DNA of 64,000 nucleotides from Variovorax sp. (GTDB lineage: Bacteria > Pseudomonadota > Gammaproteobacteria > Burkholderiales > Burkholderiaceae_C), in the NCBI GenBank assembly GCA_025352265.1, contig JANXTS010000105.1, positions 1 to 64,000 of the forward strand, read 5' to 3'. Each line of letters starts with the position of its first letter. Position 1 is the first letter of the stretch. A model generated the notes under the pieces. It saw only the letters and a list, made by a program, of their open reading frames with translations. It had not been told where the DNA came from and did no database searches. Position numbers and translations under genes: made by a program. This document shows positions 26,776 to 35,903 of the stretch, one piece after another.

Positions 26776-27258
26776 TTGTCTTTGCCTCCCACCGCTGCCG
26801 CCGCCTCCCTCGTTGCCCTGCCCGTGGTGCAGCCCGGCTCGTTCCTCACCCTGCACTACCGGCTCGGCGGTCCGGCGGGCGACATCATCAACACCTTCGC
26901 GGACAAGCCGGCGACGCTGTCGCTCGGCACAGGCGAGCTGTCGCCGGCGATGGAAGCTCGGCTGATCGGTCTCGAAGAAGGCGCTCACGCGACCTTCCAA
27001 CTGCCCGCCGGCGAAGCTTTTGGCGATCGAAATGCCGAGATGCAACAGTGGGTCGCCAAGACCCTGCTCGCCAAGATGGGGGATCCCGACGAGCGCTATG
27101 CGGTGGGGGACGTGGTGCAGTTTCCGACGCCCGACGGCACCGGCAGCTACGCCGGGGCGGTGATCGAAGCGAGCCCGACGGCCGTGCGCTTCGACTTCAA
27201 CCATCCGTTGGCGGGGCAGCCTGTGACCTTTGAAGTGCGACTGATCGGCGTGCTGTGA
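26776..27258 (+). CDS. fkpB: FKBP-type peptidyl-prolyl isomerase, SlpA/FkpB family
   Basis: A 160-residue two-domain FKBP/SlyD-like chaperone. The FKBP part begins VVQPGSFLTLHYRL, continues with PATLSLGTGELSPAMEARLIGLEEGAHATFQLPAGEAFGD and is interrupted by an insert-in-flap segment (MQQWVAKTLLAKM...TPDGTGSYAG). The only sensible start is the TTG at 26776; an ATG 28 bp upstream is out of frame. Its TGA overlaps the GTG start of ispH, the same slpA-ispH pairing as in E. coli and many proteobacteria. Role: prolyl isomerisation and folding in the cytoplasm. Confidence 0.88.
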   Translation: MSLPPTAAAASLVALPVVQPGSFLTLHYRLGGPAGDIINTFADKPATLSLGTGELSPAMEARLIGLEEGAHATFQLPAGEAFGDRNAEMQQWVAKTLLAKMGDPDERYAVGDVVQFPTPDGTGSYAGAVIEASPTAVRFDFNHPLAGQPVTFEVRLIGVL

Positions 27259-28229
27259 CCGAAGTAAAAACGCTCGATGAAATCGTATTGGCAGAGCCGC
27301 GCGGCTTTTGTGCAGGTGTCGACCGCGCCATCGAAATCGTCGAACGGGCGCTTGCCAAGTTCGGTGCACCAATCTATGTGCGCCACGAGATCGTGCACAA
27401 CACTTATGTGGTGAACGAGCTCAAATCGAAGGGCGCGATCTTCATCGAGGATCTGGCCGACGTGCCGCCGGGATCGACGCTGGTGTTCAGTGCGCACGGC
27501 GTAAGCAAGGCCGTGCAGGTAGAAGCGCGTGCGCGTGGTTTCGACATCTTCGACGCGACCTGTCCGCTGGTGACCAAGGTCCACGTCGAGGTCGCCAAGC
27601 TCGCCAAAGAGGGCTACGAATTCATCATGATCGGCCACAAGGGCCATCCTGAAGTTGAGGGCACCATGGGGCAACTCACGAGCGGCATCCATCTGGTCGA
27701 AGACGTTGCCGACGTGGCCATGGTGCAGCCGGCGCAGAGCGAAAAACTTGCGTTGGTCACTCAGACCACGCTGAGCGTGGACGATGCGGCCGAGATCGCC
27801 GCCGCCTTGCGGGCGCGCTTCCCAAAGGTGCGCGAGCCCAAGCAGCAGGACATCTGCTACGCCACGCAAAATCGGCAGGACGCGATCAAGATCATGAGCC
27901 CGCAGGTCGACCTGGTGATCGTCGTCGGCAGCCCCACAAGTTCCAACAGCAACCGGCTGCGCGAACTGGCGCAGCGGCTGGGTACCGAGAGCTACATGGT
28001 CGATTCGGCGGACGAACTCCAGCCCGCATGGTTCGAAGGCAAGAGCCGAATCGGCATCACCGCCGGCGCGTCGGCGCCCGAGATTCTGGTGGCGGAAGTA
28101 ATCGACCGCGTCAAGGCGCTCGGTGCTGTATCGGTACGCAAGATGGATGGCATCGTGGAGACGGTGAAATTTCCGTTGCCGAAGGGGCTGCGGCTCGACG
28201 ATCTACCCCCGCCAGGACACATCTCGTGA
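27255..28229 (+). CDS. ispH: 4-hydroxy-3-methylbut-2-enyl diphosphate reductase IspH
   Basis: The last enzyme of the MEP isoprenoid pathway, 324 residues, reducing HMBPP to IPP and DMAPP. The three cluster cysteines are in PRGFCAGVDRAI, DATCPLVTKVH and ICYATQNRQ. Other markers are HEIVHNTYVV, the GHKGHPEVEGTMGQ motif and VGSPTSSNSNRL. Translation starts at a GTG overlapping the fkpB TGA (GTGA), so it is coupled. Its own stop overlaps the GTG start of the next gene in the same way. Confidence 0.96.
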   Translation: MTEVKTLDEIVLAEPRGFCAGVDRAIEIVERALAKFGAPIYVRHEIVHNTYVVNELKSKGAIFIEDLADVPPGSTLVFSAHGVSKAVQVEARARGFDIFDATCPLVTKVHVEVAKLAKEGYEFIMIGHKGHPEVEGTMGQLTSGIHLVEDVADVAMVQPAQSEKLALVTQTTLSVDDAAEIAAALRARFPKVREPKQQDICYATQNRQDAIKIMSPQVDLVIVVGSPTSSNSNRLRELAQRLGTESYMVDSADELQPAWFEGKSRIGITAGASAPEILVAEVIDRVKALGAVSVRKMDGIVETVKFPLPKGLRLDDLPPPGHIS

Positions 28230-29188
28230 GCGCGGCGACGATCGACTGGCGACGCGAGATCGAAGACGCGGCGCAACGGCTTCAGGCGCGTGCCGAACAC
28301 TTTCTGATTCAGACGCCTCTCTGGAGACTACCGGCATCGGCTGTTGGCTCGACTGCTCCTGGCGCCGAGGTCTGGCTGAAGCTCGAACAGCTGCAGGTGA
28401 GCGGCAGCTTCAAGGCGCGCGGCATGATGAACCGGTTGCTGGCCAACGACATTCCCGCCAGCGGCGTCGTAGTGGCGTCGGGCGGCAACGCCGGCATCGC
28501 AACGGCGGCTGCCGCACGGGCGCTGGGCGTGCGCTGTGAAGTGTTTTTGCCAGGCGTTTCGTCGGAAGCCAAGCGCGCCCGGCTGCGCGATCTGGGCGCC
28601 GAAGTGATGGTGGTCGGCGAGGTCTATTCCGACGCGCTGGCAGCCTGCCTGACACGCCAAAAAACAACTGGCGCGCTGTTGACGCATGCCTACGACCAAA
28701 TTGAAGTGGTAGCCGGCGCCGGCACGCTGGGTCGTGAAATCGAAGCGCAGGGCGGTTTGCCCGATTCGGTTCTGGTGAGCGTAGGCGGGGGTGGCCTGAT
28801 TGGAGGACTGGCGGCCTGGTTCGAGCAGCGAAGTCGTATGGTCGCGCTCGAGCCCGAGCGCGCACCGACGCTGTTCCGGGCCCGCGAAGCCGGCGAGCCG
28901 GTCGATGTGGAGGTGGGCGGCATTGCTGCCGATGCGCTTGGCGCCGAGCGCATCGGCGCGCTTTCTTGGGACATCACGCAGCGTCAGGTGCGCGACGCGC
29001 TGCTGCTGCCGGACGAGGCGATTCGAGCGGCGCAACGCTGGCTGTGGACAGAGATGAAGCTGGCGGTCGAACCGGCAGCCGCGTTGCCGCTGGCGGCGCT
29101 GCAAACCGGCGCATACCGAGTGCGAGACGGTGAGCGTGTCTGCCTGATCGTCTGCGGTGCCAACGTCGATCCGGCCACGCTGGCTTGA
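28226..29188 (+). CDS. Threonine/serine dehydratase-like PLP enzyme
   Basis: A fold-type II PLP enzyme of 320 residues. The PLP lysine lies in SGSFKARGMMNRLL, the substrate/cofactor loop is ASGGNAGIATAAAARALG, and the phosphate-binding glycine loop is SVGGGGLIGGLAAWFE. There is no ACT regulatory domain, so it resembles the catabolic or short dehydratases (or a serine racemase-like enzyme) rather than biosynthetic IlvA. The GTG at 28226 overlaps the ispH stop (GTGA); the track's longer ORF is an ispH shadow. Exact substrate not determinable. Confidence 0.87.
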   Translation: MSAATIDWRREIEDAAQRLQARAEHFLIQTPLWRLPASAVGSTAPGAEVWLKLEQLQVSGSFKARGMMNRLLANDIPASGVVVASGGNAGIATAAAARALGVRCEVFLPGVSSEAKRARLRDLGAEVMVVGEVYSDALAACLTRQKTTGALLTHAYDQIEVVAGAGTLGREIEAQGGLPDSVLVSVGGGGLIGGLAAWFEQRSRMVALEPERAPTLFRAREAGEPVDVEVGGIAADALGAERIGALSWDITQRQVRDALLLPDEAIRAAQRWLWTEMKLAVEPAAALPLAALQTGAYRVRDGERVCLIVCGANVDPATLA

Positions 29189-29225
29189 AATCAGCCGAAA
29201 TCGGCTAAAAATTCGCGCCACCTAA

Positions 29226-30578
<1,353 letters not shown>

Positions 30579-30593
30579 GGCTCGACAGTGACC

Positions 30594-30681
30594 GGAGAGG
30601 TGGCAGAGTGGTCGAATGTACCTGACTCGAAATCAGGCGTACGGAAACGTACCGAGGGTTCGAATCCCTCCCTCTCCTCCA
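30594..30681 (+). tRNA. tRNA-Ser (anticodon CGA)
   Basis: An 88-nt tRNA with encoded CCA. The acceptor GGAGAGG pairs with CCTCTCC, the anticodon arm is CCTGA-CTCGAAA-TCAGG with CGA as anticodon (reads UCG), the long variable arm of class II tRNAs is CGTACGGAAACGTACC, and the T arm is GAGGG-TTCGAAT-CCCTC. It lies 15 bp after the serS stop and is probably cotranscribed with it. Confidence 0.96.
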
Positions 30682-30697
30682 GAAATGGATTGCTAAC

Positions 30698-30721
30698 GCC
30701 CTGCTAGCCGGGGCCTTTTTG
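30698..30721 (+). terminator. Weak intrinsic terminator after tRNA-Ser
   Basis: A five-pair stem GCCCT/GGGGC (one G-T pair) with a seven-base loop, followed by CTTTTTG. The position 17 bp after the tRNA fits termination of the serS-tRNA transcript. Confidence 0.5.
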
Positions 30722-30897
30722 CATTTGTTCGTCGCTTAACAGTTGTGCCGCTGCGACGTCATCGAGAAAACTTTCGGTGACAATGCTTGATCTCCCGACC
30801 GTCAGTGACATGCAAGTTGCGTGGCGCAGAGGTCGGGGAAACCTACAAGGCATGCGGGGTTCAGCTTGATTCGTGACTGCTTCGCTCTCTTTCAGGG

Positions 30898-30925
30898 GCT
30901 CCTTTATCAAAGGGGCTTTTTTGTA
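30898..30925 (+). terminator. Intrinsic terminator or attenuator upstream of the histidine kinase gene
   Basis: Hairpin GCTCCTTT-atc-AAAGGGGC (one G-T pair) followed by TTTTTTG. It lies about 30 bp before the kinase start, so it could be the final stop for serS-tRNA-Ser transcripts, or an attenuator if the kinase promoter is upstream. The 170 bp between the two hairpins shows no gene or clear motif. Confidence 0.6.
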
Positions 30926-30954
30926 GACCTTGCAGTGAGGTGCCATTCGGACAC

Positions 30955-32391
30955 ATGAAGGGCAATTCTTCTTTCGCCGGCCTGGGCAACTCGTCCTTTG
31001 CCAGCCTGACGCCAGCACCTGCATCCGCTGACGAAGCCGAACCGTGGGTCCGCGGTGAGCTGATCCGCAGTTTGATGCGCGCATCCCGCGGCTCGCACTT
31101 CCTGGCGGCCGCATTGCTGCCGGCAATGATCGGGCTGAGTTGGGGATACGTGCCGCTTTGGCAGTTGATGGCGTGGCTGGCCATCGGCATCGCCGCCACT
31201 TGTTGCCGCGTCTGGGGCGAGCAGGTCTACCAGCGACGCTATGCCGATCGCGACTCCGAGGGCCAGCAGCGTTTTGTCGAGAAGTATCACTTTCTCTGGA
31301 GCATCAGCGCATTCGCGTGGGGCCTGTCAATCCTGATCTTCTTCGAGCGCACGCCGCTCATCAACCAGTTCATGAGCTGGCTGATCGTCGCCGGTGTGGC
31401 GACTTTTCCGCTCAACGGCTTGGCGCTGCATCCCCCGCTGCTCAAGCGCTACGTCAACACGCTCTTCATCACGATGCTCGCGGCGGTGCTGTTCCGCGTC
31501 GTCGAAATGAATTTCGAGAAGCCGCATTTCAACTACGGTTTTCTATTGCTGCCGATGCTTCACTGGTGGCTGCTGCTACGTGCCGGTCGGCGCATTCACG
31601 AAACGGCTCGCAACAGCTTCGAGCTGCTCTTTCATAACCACATCCTGATCGCCTCGCTGACCCAGCAGCGGCAAGCGGCAGTGTCGGCCGTAGCGATGAA
31701 AAACCGCTTTCTGGCGAGCGCGGCGCACGACATGCGTCAGCCGGTGCTGGCGCTGTCGCTCTACGCCGACTGGCTGAGAAACGAGCCGGAACTGGTCCAG
31801 GAGATCGCGCCGAAGATCGTCCGCGCAACGCACGCGGTCAACGCGCTGTTCGATTCGCTTTTCGACCTGGCGCGTATCGATTCCGGCCAGGTGCGGCTGC
31901 ATATCGAGCGGGTCGATGTCGGCCAGCTACTTCATGACCTCGAGCTGCAGTATCGTCCGGTGGCGGAGGCTAAAGGCTTGAAGTTTCAGGTGCACATTTC
32001 GAAGGGCACGGTGCTGACCGACCCCATTCGCGTGCGCCGGATGATCGGCAATCTGATCGCCAATGCGATCAAGTACACAGTCGAAGGCGGGGTGCTGCTG
32101 GCATCGCGGCAAACGCGCGATGGCCTCAGGGTGGAGGTCTGGGATACCGGTATCGGCATTGCGCGTGAGCACCTGCGCGATGTGTTCCTGGAGTTTTACA
32201 AGGTGGCCGACCATGCCGGCACGTCAGATGGTTTCGGCCTAGGCCTGGCCATCGTGGCCCGCCTGTCCCATGCGCTAGGTCATCCGGTAAGTGTGCGGTC
32301 GCGACTCGGGCGCGGCAGCGTCTTTCGCGTGGCACTGCACGACGCCGACGAATCGCAAGCGCAAGCCCGCGTCAGCTCTGCTGTCGGCTGA
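30955..32391 (+). CDS. Membrane sensor histidine kinase
   Basis: A two-component sensor kinase of 478 residues. The N-terminal half has about six membrane segments (for example AAALLPAMIGLSWGYVPLW, FLWSISAFAWGLSILIFF, FNYGFLLLPMLHWWLLL) with little periplasmic sequence, so sensing is probably within the membrane. The HisKA box is FLASAAHDMRQPVLALSLY, and the ATPase domain shows NLIANAIKYTVEGG, VWDTGIGIAREHL and GFGLGLAIVARLSHAL. I chose the ATG at 30955; the GTG at 30940 is an alternative. It converges on the response regulator at 32454, its probable partner. The signal is unknown. Confidence 0.88.
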   Translation: MKGNSSFAGLGNSSFASLTPAPASADEAEPWVRGELIRSLMRASRGSHFLAAALLPAMIGLSWGYVPLWQLMAWLAIGIAATCCRVWGEQVYQRRYADRDSEGQQRFVEKYHFLWSISAFAWGLSILIFFERTPLINQFMSWLIVAGVATFPLNGLALHPPLLKRYVNTLFITMLAAVLFRVVEMNFEKPHFNYGFLLLPMLHWWLLLRAGRRIHETARNSFELLFHNHILIASLTQQRQAAVSAVAMKNRFLASAAHDMRQPVLALSLYADWLRNEPELVQEIAPKIVRATHAVNALFDSLFDLARIDSGQVRLHIERVDVGQLLHDLELQYRPVAEAKGLKFQVHISKGTVLTDPIRVRRMIGNLIANAIKYTVEGGVLLASRQTRDGLRVEVWDTGIGIAREHLRDVFLEFYKVADHAGTSDGFGLGLAIVARLSHALGHPVSVRSRLGRGSVFRVALHDADESQAQARVSSAVG

Positions 32392-32414
32392 AGAAACCCC
32401 GGTCGGGGTTTCTT
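32391..32414. terminator. Bidirectional intrinsic terminator between kinase and regulator genes
   Basis: A perfect 10-bp stem, AAGAAACCCC/GGGGTTTCTT, with a four-base loop, begins at the last base of the kinase stop. The A and T runs at either end and the convergent genes suggest it works for the kinase and perhaps for the regulator transcript. Confidence 0.75.
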
Positions 32415-32453
32415 CTTCTCCAAGCCGGCGGGCAGCAGGCCGGTAGGCAGTTG

Positions 32454-33050
32454 TTAGCCGGACAGCAGACCGTTGGTCCGCGCGTAATGCAGCGCCTGTG
32501 TACGGCTCTTCACTCCGAGGCGACGGAACAGACGCCACAGATGCACCTTGACCGTGTGTTCGCTGATTTCGAGTTCGGACGCGATGTCACGGTTGCTCAT
32601 GCCCTTATCGAGCATGGCGATAAGTTGCGTCTGGCGCTTGGACAACTTGCTATTTGCAGCGGCTGCAGGCTCCTCGACATCCGAATCGGCCATCAGGAGA
32701 CCGCGCAGGGCTGCTGTCAATTCGGCCGAACTGGCTGATTTTTCGATGTACTGGTCGGCGCCGGCTTCGATGCAGGCTTCTTCCATATCCGCCGCGGGCG
32801 AGGCTGAATACACAGCGATCGGCACATCCGGATAGGTCTGTTTGACCGCGATCACACCGGAACAACCGGTCGTATCGGGCAACTTGAGATCGAGGCAAAA
32901 CAAACCCGGCGTACCGTGCTGCTTGACTGCGCTGGCGAGTTTGTCGAGCCGCTCGAGCTCCACGATGTTTTCGGCAGGCCGCAGGCGGCGCAGCACCATG
33001 ACGATGGCGTCGCGCATCAAGGGATGGTCGTCGATGACGTAAATGCTCAT
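32454..33050 (-). CDS. Response regulator, NarL/LuxR family
   Basis: A 198-residue two-component regulator. The receiver domain (about 1-115) starts IYVIDDHPLMRDAI with the acidic pocket and has the phosphoacceptor aspartate in CLDLKLPD, then YSASPAADM and the conserved Lys in IEKSASS. The C-terminal LuxR-type helix-turn-helix (about 135-195) reads LSKRQTQLIAMLDKGMSNRDIASELEISEHTVKVHLWRLFRRLGV. It lies tail-to-tail with the histidine kinase at 30955-32391, its likely cognate kinase. Target genes are unknown. Confidence 0.92.
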   Translation of the reverse strand: MSIYVIDDHPLMRDAIVMVLRRLRPAENIVELERLDKLASAVKQHGTPGLFCLDLKLPDTTGCSGVIAVKQTYPDVPIAVYSASPAADMEEACIEAGADQYIEKSASSAELTAALRGLLMADSDVEEPAAAANSKLSKRQTQLIAMLDKGMSNRDIASELEISEHTVKVHLWRLFRRLGVKSRTQALHYARTNGLLSG

Positions 33051-33118
33051 GTTTTGCTTTCGTTTGCGCGCAACTTATATATTGACTGTTGTGAGGCGCG
33101 CGAATCTCTCCCTTTACT

Positions 33119-34453
33119 TCAGCTCGCCTGACCGGCGAGTTCCTTCAGCGCAGCCATCACGGCTTGCACTGCGTCATTGTCAACCGGTTCAAGTTGTTCT
33201 GTGAGCGCTGTGAGTGCTTCATTCGGATGGTGTTGCAATGCGCCTATGGCGCGTCCGGCTTCTTGCGGCGACTGAAAGCCGCGGCTCTGCAACAGCGTCT
33301 CGTTGTGGCCGTCGAGCAACTTGAAATAGAACTGCCCGTCGCGCTCCCGGTATTGCTTGAAGGCGGGCTTTCCAGTCTTGCCGCCTTTGCCGGCCGTCTT
33401 GCCGACAGCTGCTTCCTGACCGCCCAGGCTGGCAAGGCTGCGCAACCCGACGGCTTGACGCAACGTGGCCATGAAAGGCCGCGACAGCTCGCGCGCCTTG
33501 TCGGCACCGATCAGCAAGGTGCGCTCGATTTGCGCCGGGTCGTTCATCAAAGTTTCATAGTGCTCGCGCAGCGGTGTCAGCTCTCGGTCGATACGCTCGA
33601 ATACGAGTTGCTTGGCATCACCCCAGCCGATGCCTTCGGCATAGGCCTTGCGCAGTGCGGCTGTTTCGTCGGCGTCCGCAAAGGCCTGGAAAATCTGGAA
33701 CAGGGCCGAGCCTTCGGTTTCTTTTGGCTCGCCCGGCGCACGCGAGTCGGTCACGATGCCGCCGATGAGTTTTTGCAGCTGAGCACGCGGCGAGAACAGC
33801 GGAATGGTGTTGTCGTAGCTCTTGCTCATCTTGCGGCCGTCGAGGCCGGGCAGGGTGGCAACCGCGTCGTCGATCTCAGCCTCGGGCAACACGAAATGCT
33901 CGCCATACGAATGATTGAAGCGCTGCGCGATGTCGCGCGCCATTTCGATGTGCTGAATCTGGTCGCGCCCGACCGGCACCTTGTGCGCGTTGAACATCAG
34001 GATGTCTGCGCCCATCAGCACCGGGTACATGAAGAGGCCAGCGGTGACGTCGGCGTCCGGGTCTTCGCCCTTGGCAATGTTCTTGTCGACCGAGGCTTTA
34101 TAGGCGTGCGCACGGTTCAAGATGCCCTTGCCGGTGACGCAGGTCAGCAGCCAGGTCAGTTCCGGAATCTCCGGGATATCCGACTGGCGGTAGAAGACGA
34201 CGCGCTCGGGGTCGAGCCCGCAGGCCAGCCAGCTGGCGGCGATTTCAAGAGTCGAACGCTGGATGCGCGCCGGGTCATCGATCTTGATGAGCGCGTGGTA
34301 GTCCGCCATGAAATAAAAGCTCTGCACATCGGCCCGCTGGCTGAAGCGCACAGAAGGCCGCACGAGGCCGGCGTAGTTGCCCAGGTGCGGTGTGCCCGAT
34401 GTGGTGATGCCGGTCAGGAACCGGGTTGTGTTGGGTGGTGTGAATAAGGCCAT
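33119..34453 (-). CDS. trpS: Tryptophanyl-tRNA synthetase with C-terminal DUF1508-like extension
   Basis: A class I synthetase of 444 residues, about 100 longer than E. coli TrpS (334). The HIGH-type motif is GTPHLGN near residue 21, and the KMSKS motif is present as DGRKMSKSYDN. The core ends near RPFMATLRQAVGL. The extension has a Gly/Lys linker (VGKTAGKGGKTGKP) and then FKQYRERDGQFYFKLLDGHNETLLQSRGFQS..EAGRAIGALQ, which resembles a DUF1508 (YegP) repeat, followed by a helical tail. The start is the ATG at 34453; the track's longer ORF is a shadow of the protease gene. The extension may be common in this family of bacteria; its role is not known to me. Confidence 0.92.
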   Translation of the reverse strand: MALFTPPNTTRFLTGITTSGTPHLGNYAGLVRPSVRFSQRADVQSFYFMADYHALIKIDDPARIQRSTLEIAASWLACGLDPERVVFYRQSDIPEIPELTWLLTCVTGKGILNRAHAYKASVDKNIAKGEDPDADVTAGLFMYPVLMGADILMFNAHKVPVGRDQIQHIEMARDIAQRFNHSYGEHFVLPEAEIDDAVATLPGLDGRKMSKSYDNTIPLFSPRAQLQKLIGGIVTDSRAPGEPKETEGSALFQIFQAFADADETAALRKAYAEGIGWGDAKQLVFERIDRELTPLREHYETLMNDPAQIERTLLIGADKARELSRPFMATLRQAVGLRSLASLGGQEAAVGKTAGKGGKTGKPAFKQYRERDGQFYFKLLDGHNETLLQSRGFQSPQEAGRAIGALQHHPNEALTALTEQLEPVDNDAVQAVMAALKELAGQAS

Positions 34454-34470
34454 GCGAAATAGGACCGGGG

Positions 34471-35172
34471 TCAGCGCAGCAGTGCCGTCAGCGGCGAAAT
34501 CAGCAGCTCGATGGCCTGGTAGCCCAGCGCCATCAGCGGGCTGAGCCAGTATTTGCTGACGACACCGGCCAGCACCAGCGCCATCACGATGAAAAAGCCG
34601 TAGGGCTCGATGCGCGCCAAAAACATCTGGGCCTTTCCGCGCGGCAACAGCCCGGCGAGCACGCGGCCACCATCGAGCGGCGGCAGCGGGAACAGGTTGA
34701 AGGCACACATCACCAGATTCACCAGCACGCCGCCCTGCGCCATCTTGATGAAAAACGGCTCGCTCACGCCAGCAGCGATGAGGCCGACGAACACCAGCGC
34801 CCAAAGGATCGCCTGGATGAAGTTCGAACCGGGCCCGGCGAGTGCGACCCAGATCATGTCGCGCTTCGGGTTGCGCAGATTGCCGAAGTTGACGGGCACC
34901 GGCTTGGCATAACCGAACAGGAACGCGCCGGAGGTTGCGAAGTACAGCATCAGCGGCATCAGGATCGTGCCGATCGGGTCGATGTGCTTGAACGGATTGA
35001 GGGTCACTCGACCCATCACATAAGCCGTGTTGTCGCCGAAGTGGCGAGCTACATAGCCGTGCGCCGCTTCGTGCACCGTGATCGCGAAGAGCACAGGCAA
35101 CGCGTAGATGAGGATGCTTTGAATCAGGTTGGGGATGTCCACCGGCTCGATTGTCTCAGACGAAAGTGACAC
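34471..35172 (-). CDS. Site-2 protease (M50) family membrane metalloprotease
   Basis: A 233-residue integral membrane protease. The zinc motif is in VLFAITVHEAAHGYVARHFG (HEAAH), and the second metal site is FNLFPLPPLDGGRVLAG. About five or six transmembrane segments are visible. The track starts at a GTG (35172) giving MSLSSETIEPVDIPN; a GTG at 35142 giving VDIPNLIQSIL would match the N terminus I remember for relatives, so the start is uncertain by ten codons. It is the third gene of a minus-strand run PHP-EamA-YciO-protease-trpS. Substrate unknown; this short subgroup lacks a PDZ domain. Confidence 0.85.
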   Translation of the reverse strand: MSLSSETIEPVDIPNLIQSILIYALPVLFAITVHEAAHGYVARHFGDNTAYVMGRVTLNPFKHIDPIGTILMPLMLYFATSGAFLFGYAKPVPVNFGNLRNPKRDMIWVALAGPGSNFIQAILWALVFVGLIAAGVSEPFFIKMAQGGVLVNLVMCAFNLFPLPPLDGGRVLAGLLPRGKAQMFLARIEPYGFFIVMALVLAGVVSKYWLSPLMALGYQAIELLISPLTALLR

Positions 35173-35197
35173 GGGGCGTTGACCCCCGCCGATCGCA

Positions 35198-35833
35198 TCA
35201 CAACCCCAGCAGCGCGAGTGAGCCGCGGCCCATCCGGATCACGACTGGGTCGTCGCCCGTTCCCATCGGCGTCAAATCGACCACGGTGGTGGGCTCGGAA
35301 GGGCAGGCGCCGGCGTCGATGACGGCGCCGAGTTGCTTTTCGAAGCGCTGGCGAATTGTCTGCGCGTCGTTCAGCGCCTCGGTCTCGCCGGGCGGGATCA
35401 GCGTGGTCGCGAGCAGTGGTGCGCCGTGCAGCGTGAGCAACTCGCACAGCACCTTGTGATCCGGTACGCGCAGGCCAATGGTCTTGCGCTGCGGATGGCT
35501 GACGCGGCGCGGCACTTCCTTGGTCGCTTCAAGCAGAAAGGTGTACGGACCGGGTGTCGCCGCTTTCAATAGCCGGTACTGCTTGTTGTCGACTCGCGCG
35601 TAATGCGATACCTCGCTCAGGTCGCGACACAGCAGCGTGAGATGGTGCTTCTCGTCGACCTGACGGATGCGGCGGAGCTGGTCGACCGCGTCCTTGTCGT
35701 CGAGGTGGCAAGCCAGCGCGTAGCTGGAGTCGGTCGGCACCGCGACGATCTCCCCACGGGCGAGCAGGGCGACCGCCTGCTTCAACAGCCGCTGCTGCGG
35801 GTTCTCGGGGTGGACTTCAAAGAACTGGGCCAT
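35198..35833 (-). CDS. L-threonylcarbamoyladenylate synthase family protein (YciO-like)
   Basis: A 211-residue YrdC-fold protein. Motifs include VAVPTDSSYALACHLDD, HHLTLLCRDLSEVSHYA, TPGPYTFLLEATKEVPRR and RKTIGLRVPDH. Length and motif wording fit YciO rather than TsaC/Sua5, whose reaction makes threonylcarbamoyl-AMP for tRNA t6A; whether YciO-type proteins have that role is unsettled. It is cotranscribed with the protease gene downstream (25 bp gap), and the EamA gene lies upstream. Confidence 0.87.
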   Translation of the reverse strand: MAQFFEVHPENPQQRLLKQAVALLARGEIVAVPTDSSYALACHLDDKDAVDQLRRIRQVDEKHHLTLLCRDLSEVSHYARVDNKQYRLLKAATPGPYTFLLEATKEVPRRVSHPQRKTIGLRVPDHKVLCELLTLHGAPLLATTLIPPGETEALNDAQTIRQRFEKQLGAVIDAGACPSEPTTVVDLTPMGTGDDPVVIRMGRGSLALLGL

Positions 35834-35867
35834 GGCAATCGATCAGGTTCGCGGTTTCGGGGTCAGC

Positions 35868-35903
35868 AGGTTCAACAGGTTCAAAAGGTTCAACAGATTC
35901 AAC
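35868..35903. repeat. 9-bp tandem repeat spanning the EamA stop codon
   Basis: Four adjacent copies of aggttcaac, two of them with one change (aggttcaaa, agattcaac). The EamA stop codon (TGA, 35899-35901) lies in the last copy. Slippage would not shift frames since the unit is nine bases. Confidence 0.8.

Noticed and set aside
30704-31126. Minus-strand ORFs between tRNA-Ser and the kinase
   Set aside because: They run antisense into the kinase gene and the two terminators and lack any recognisable feature.
35868-35903. Short repeats as a CRISPR array
   Set aside because: Contiguous 9-bp units without spacers, and no cas genes.
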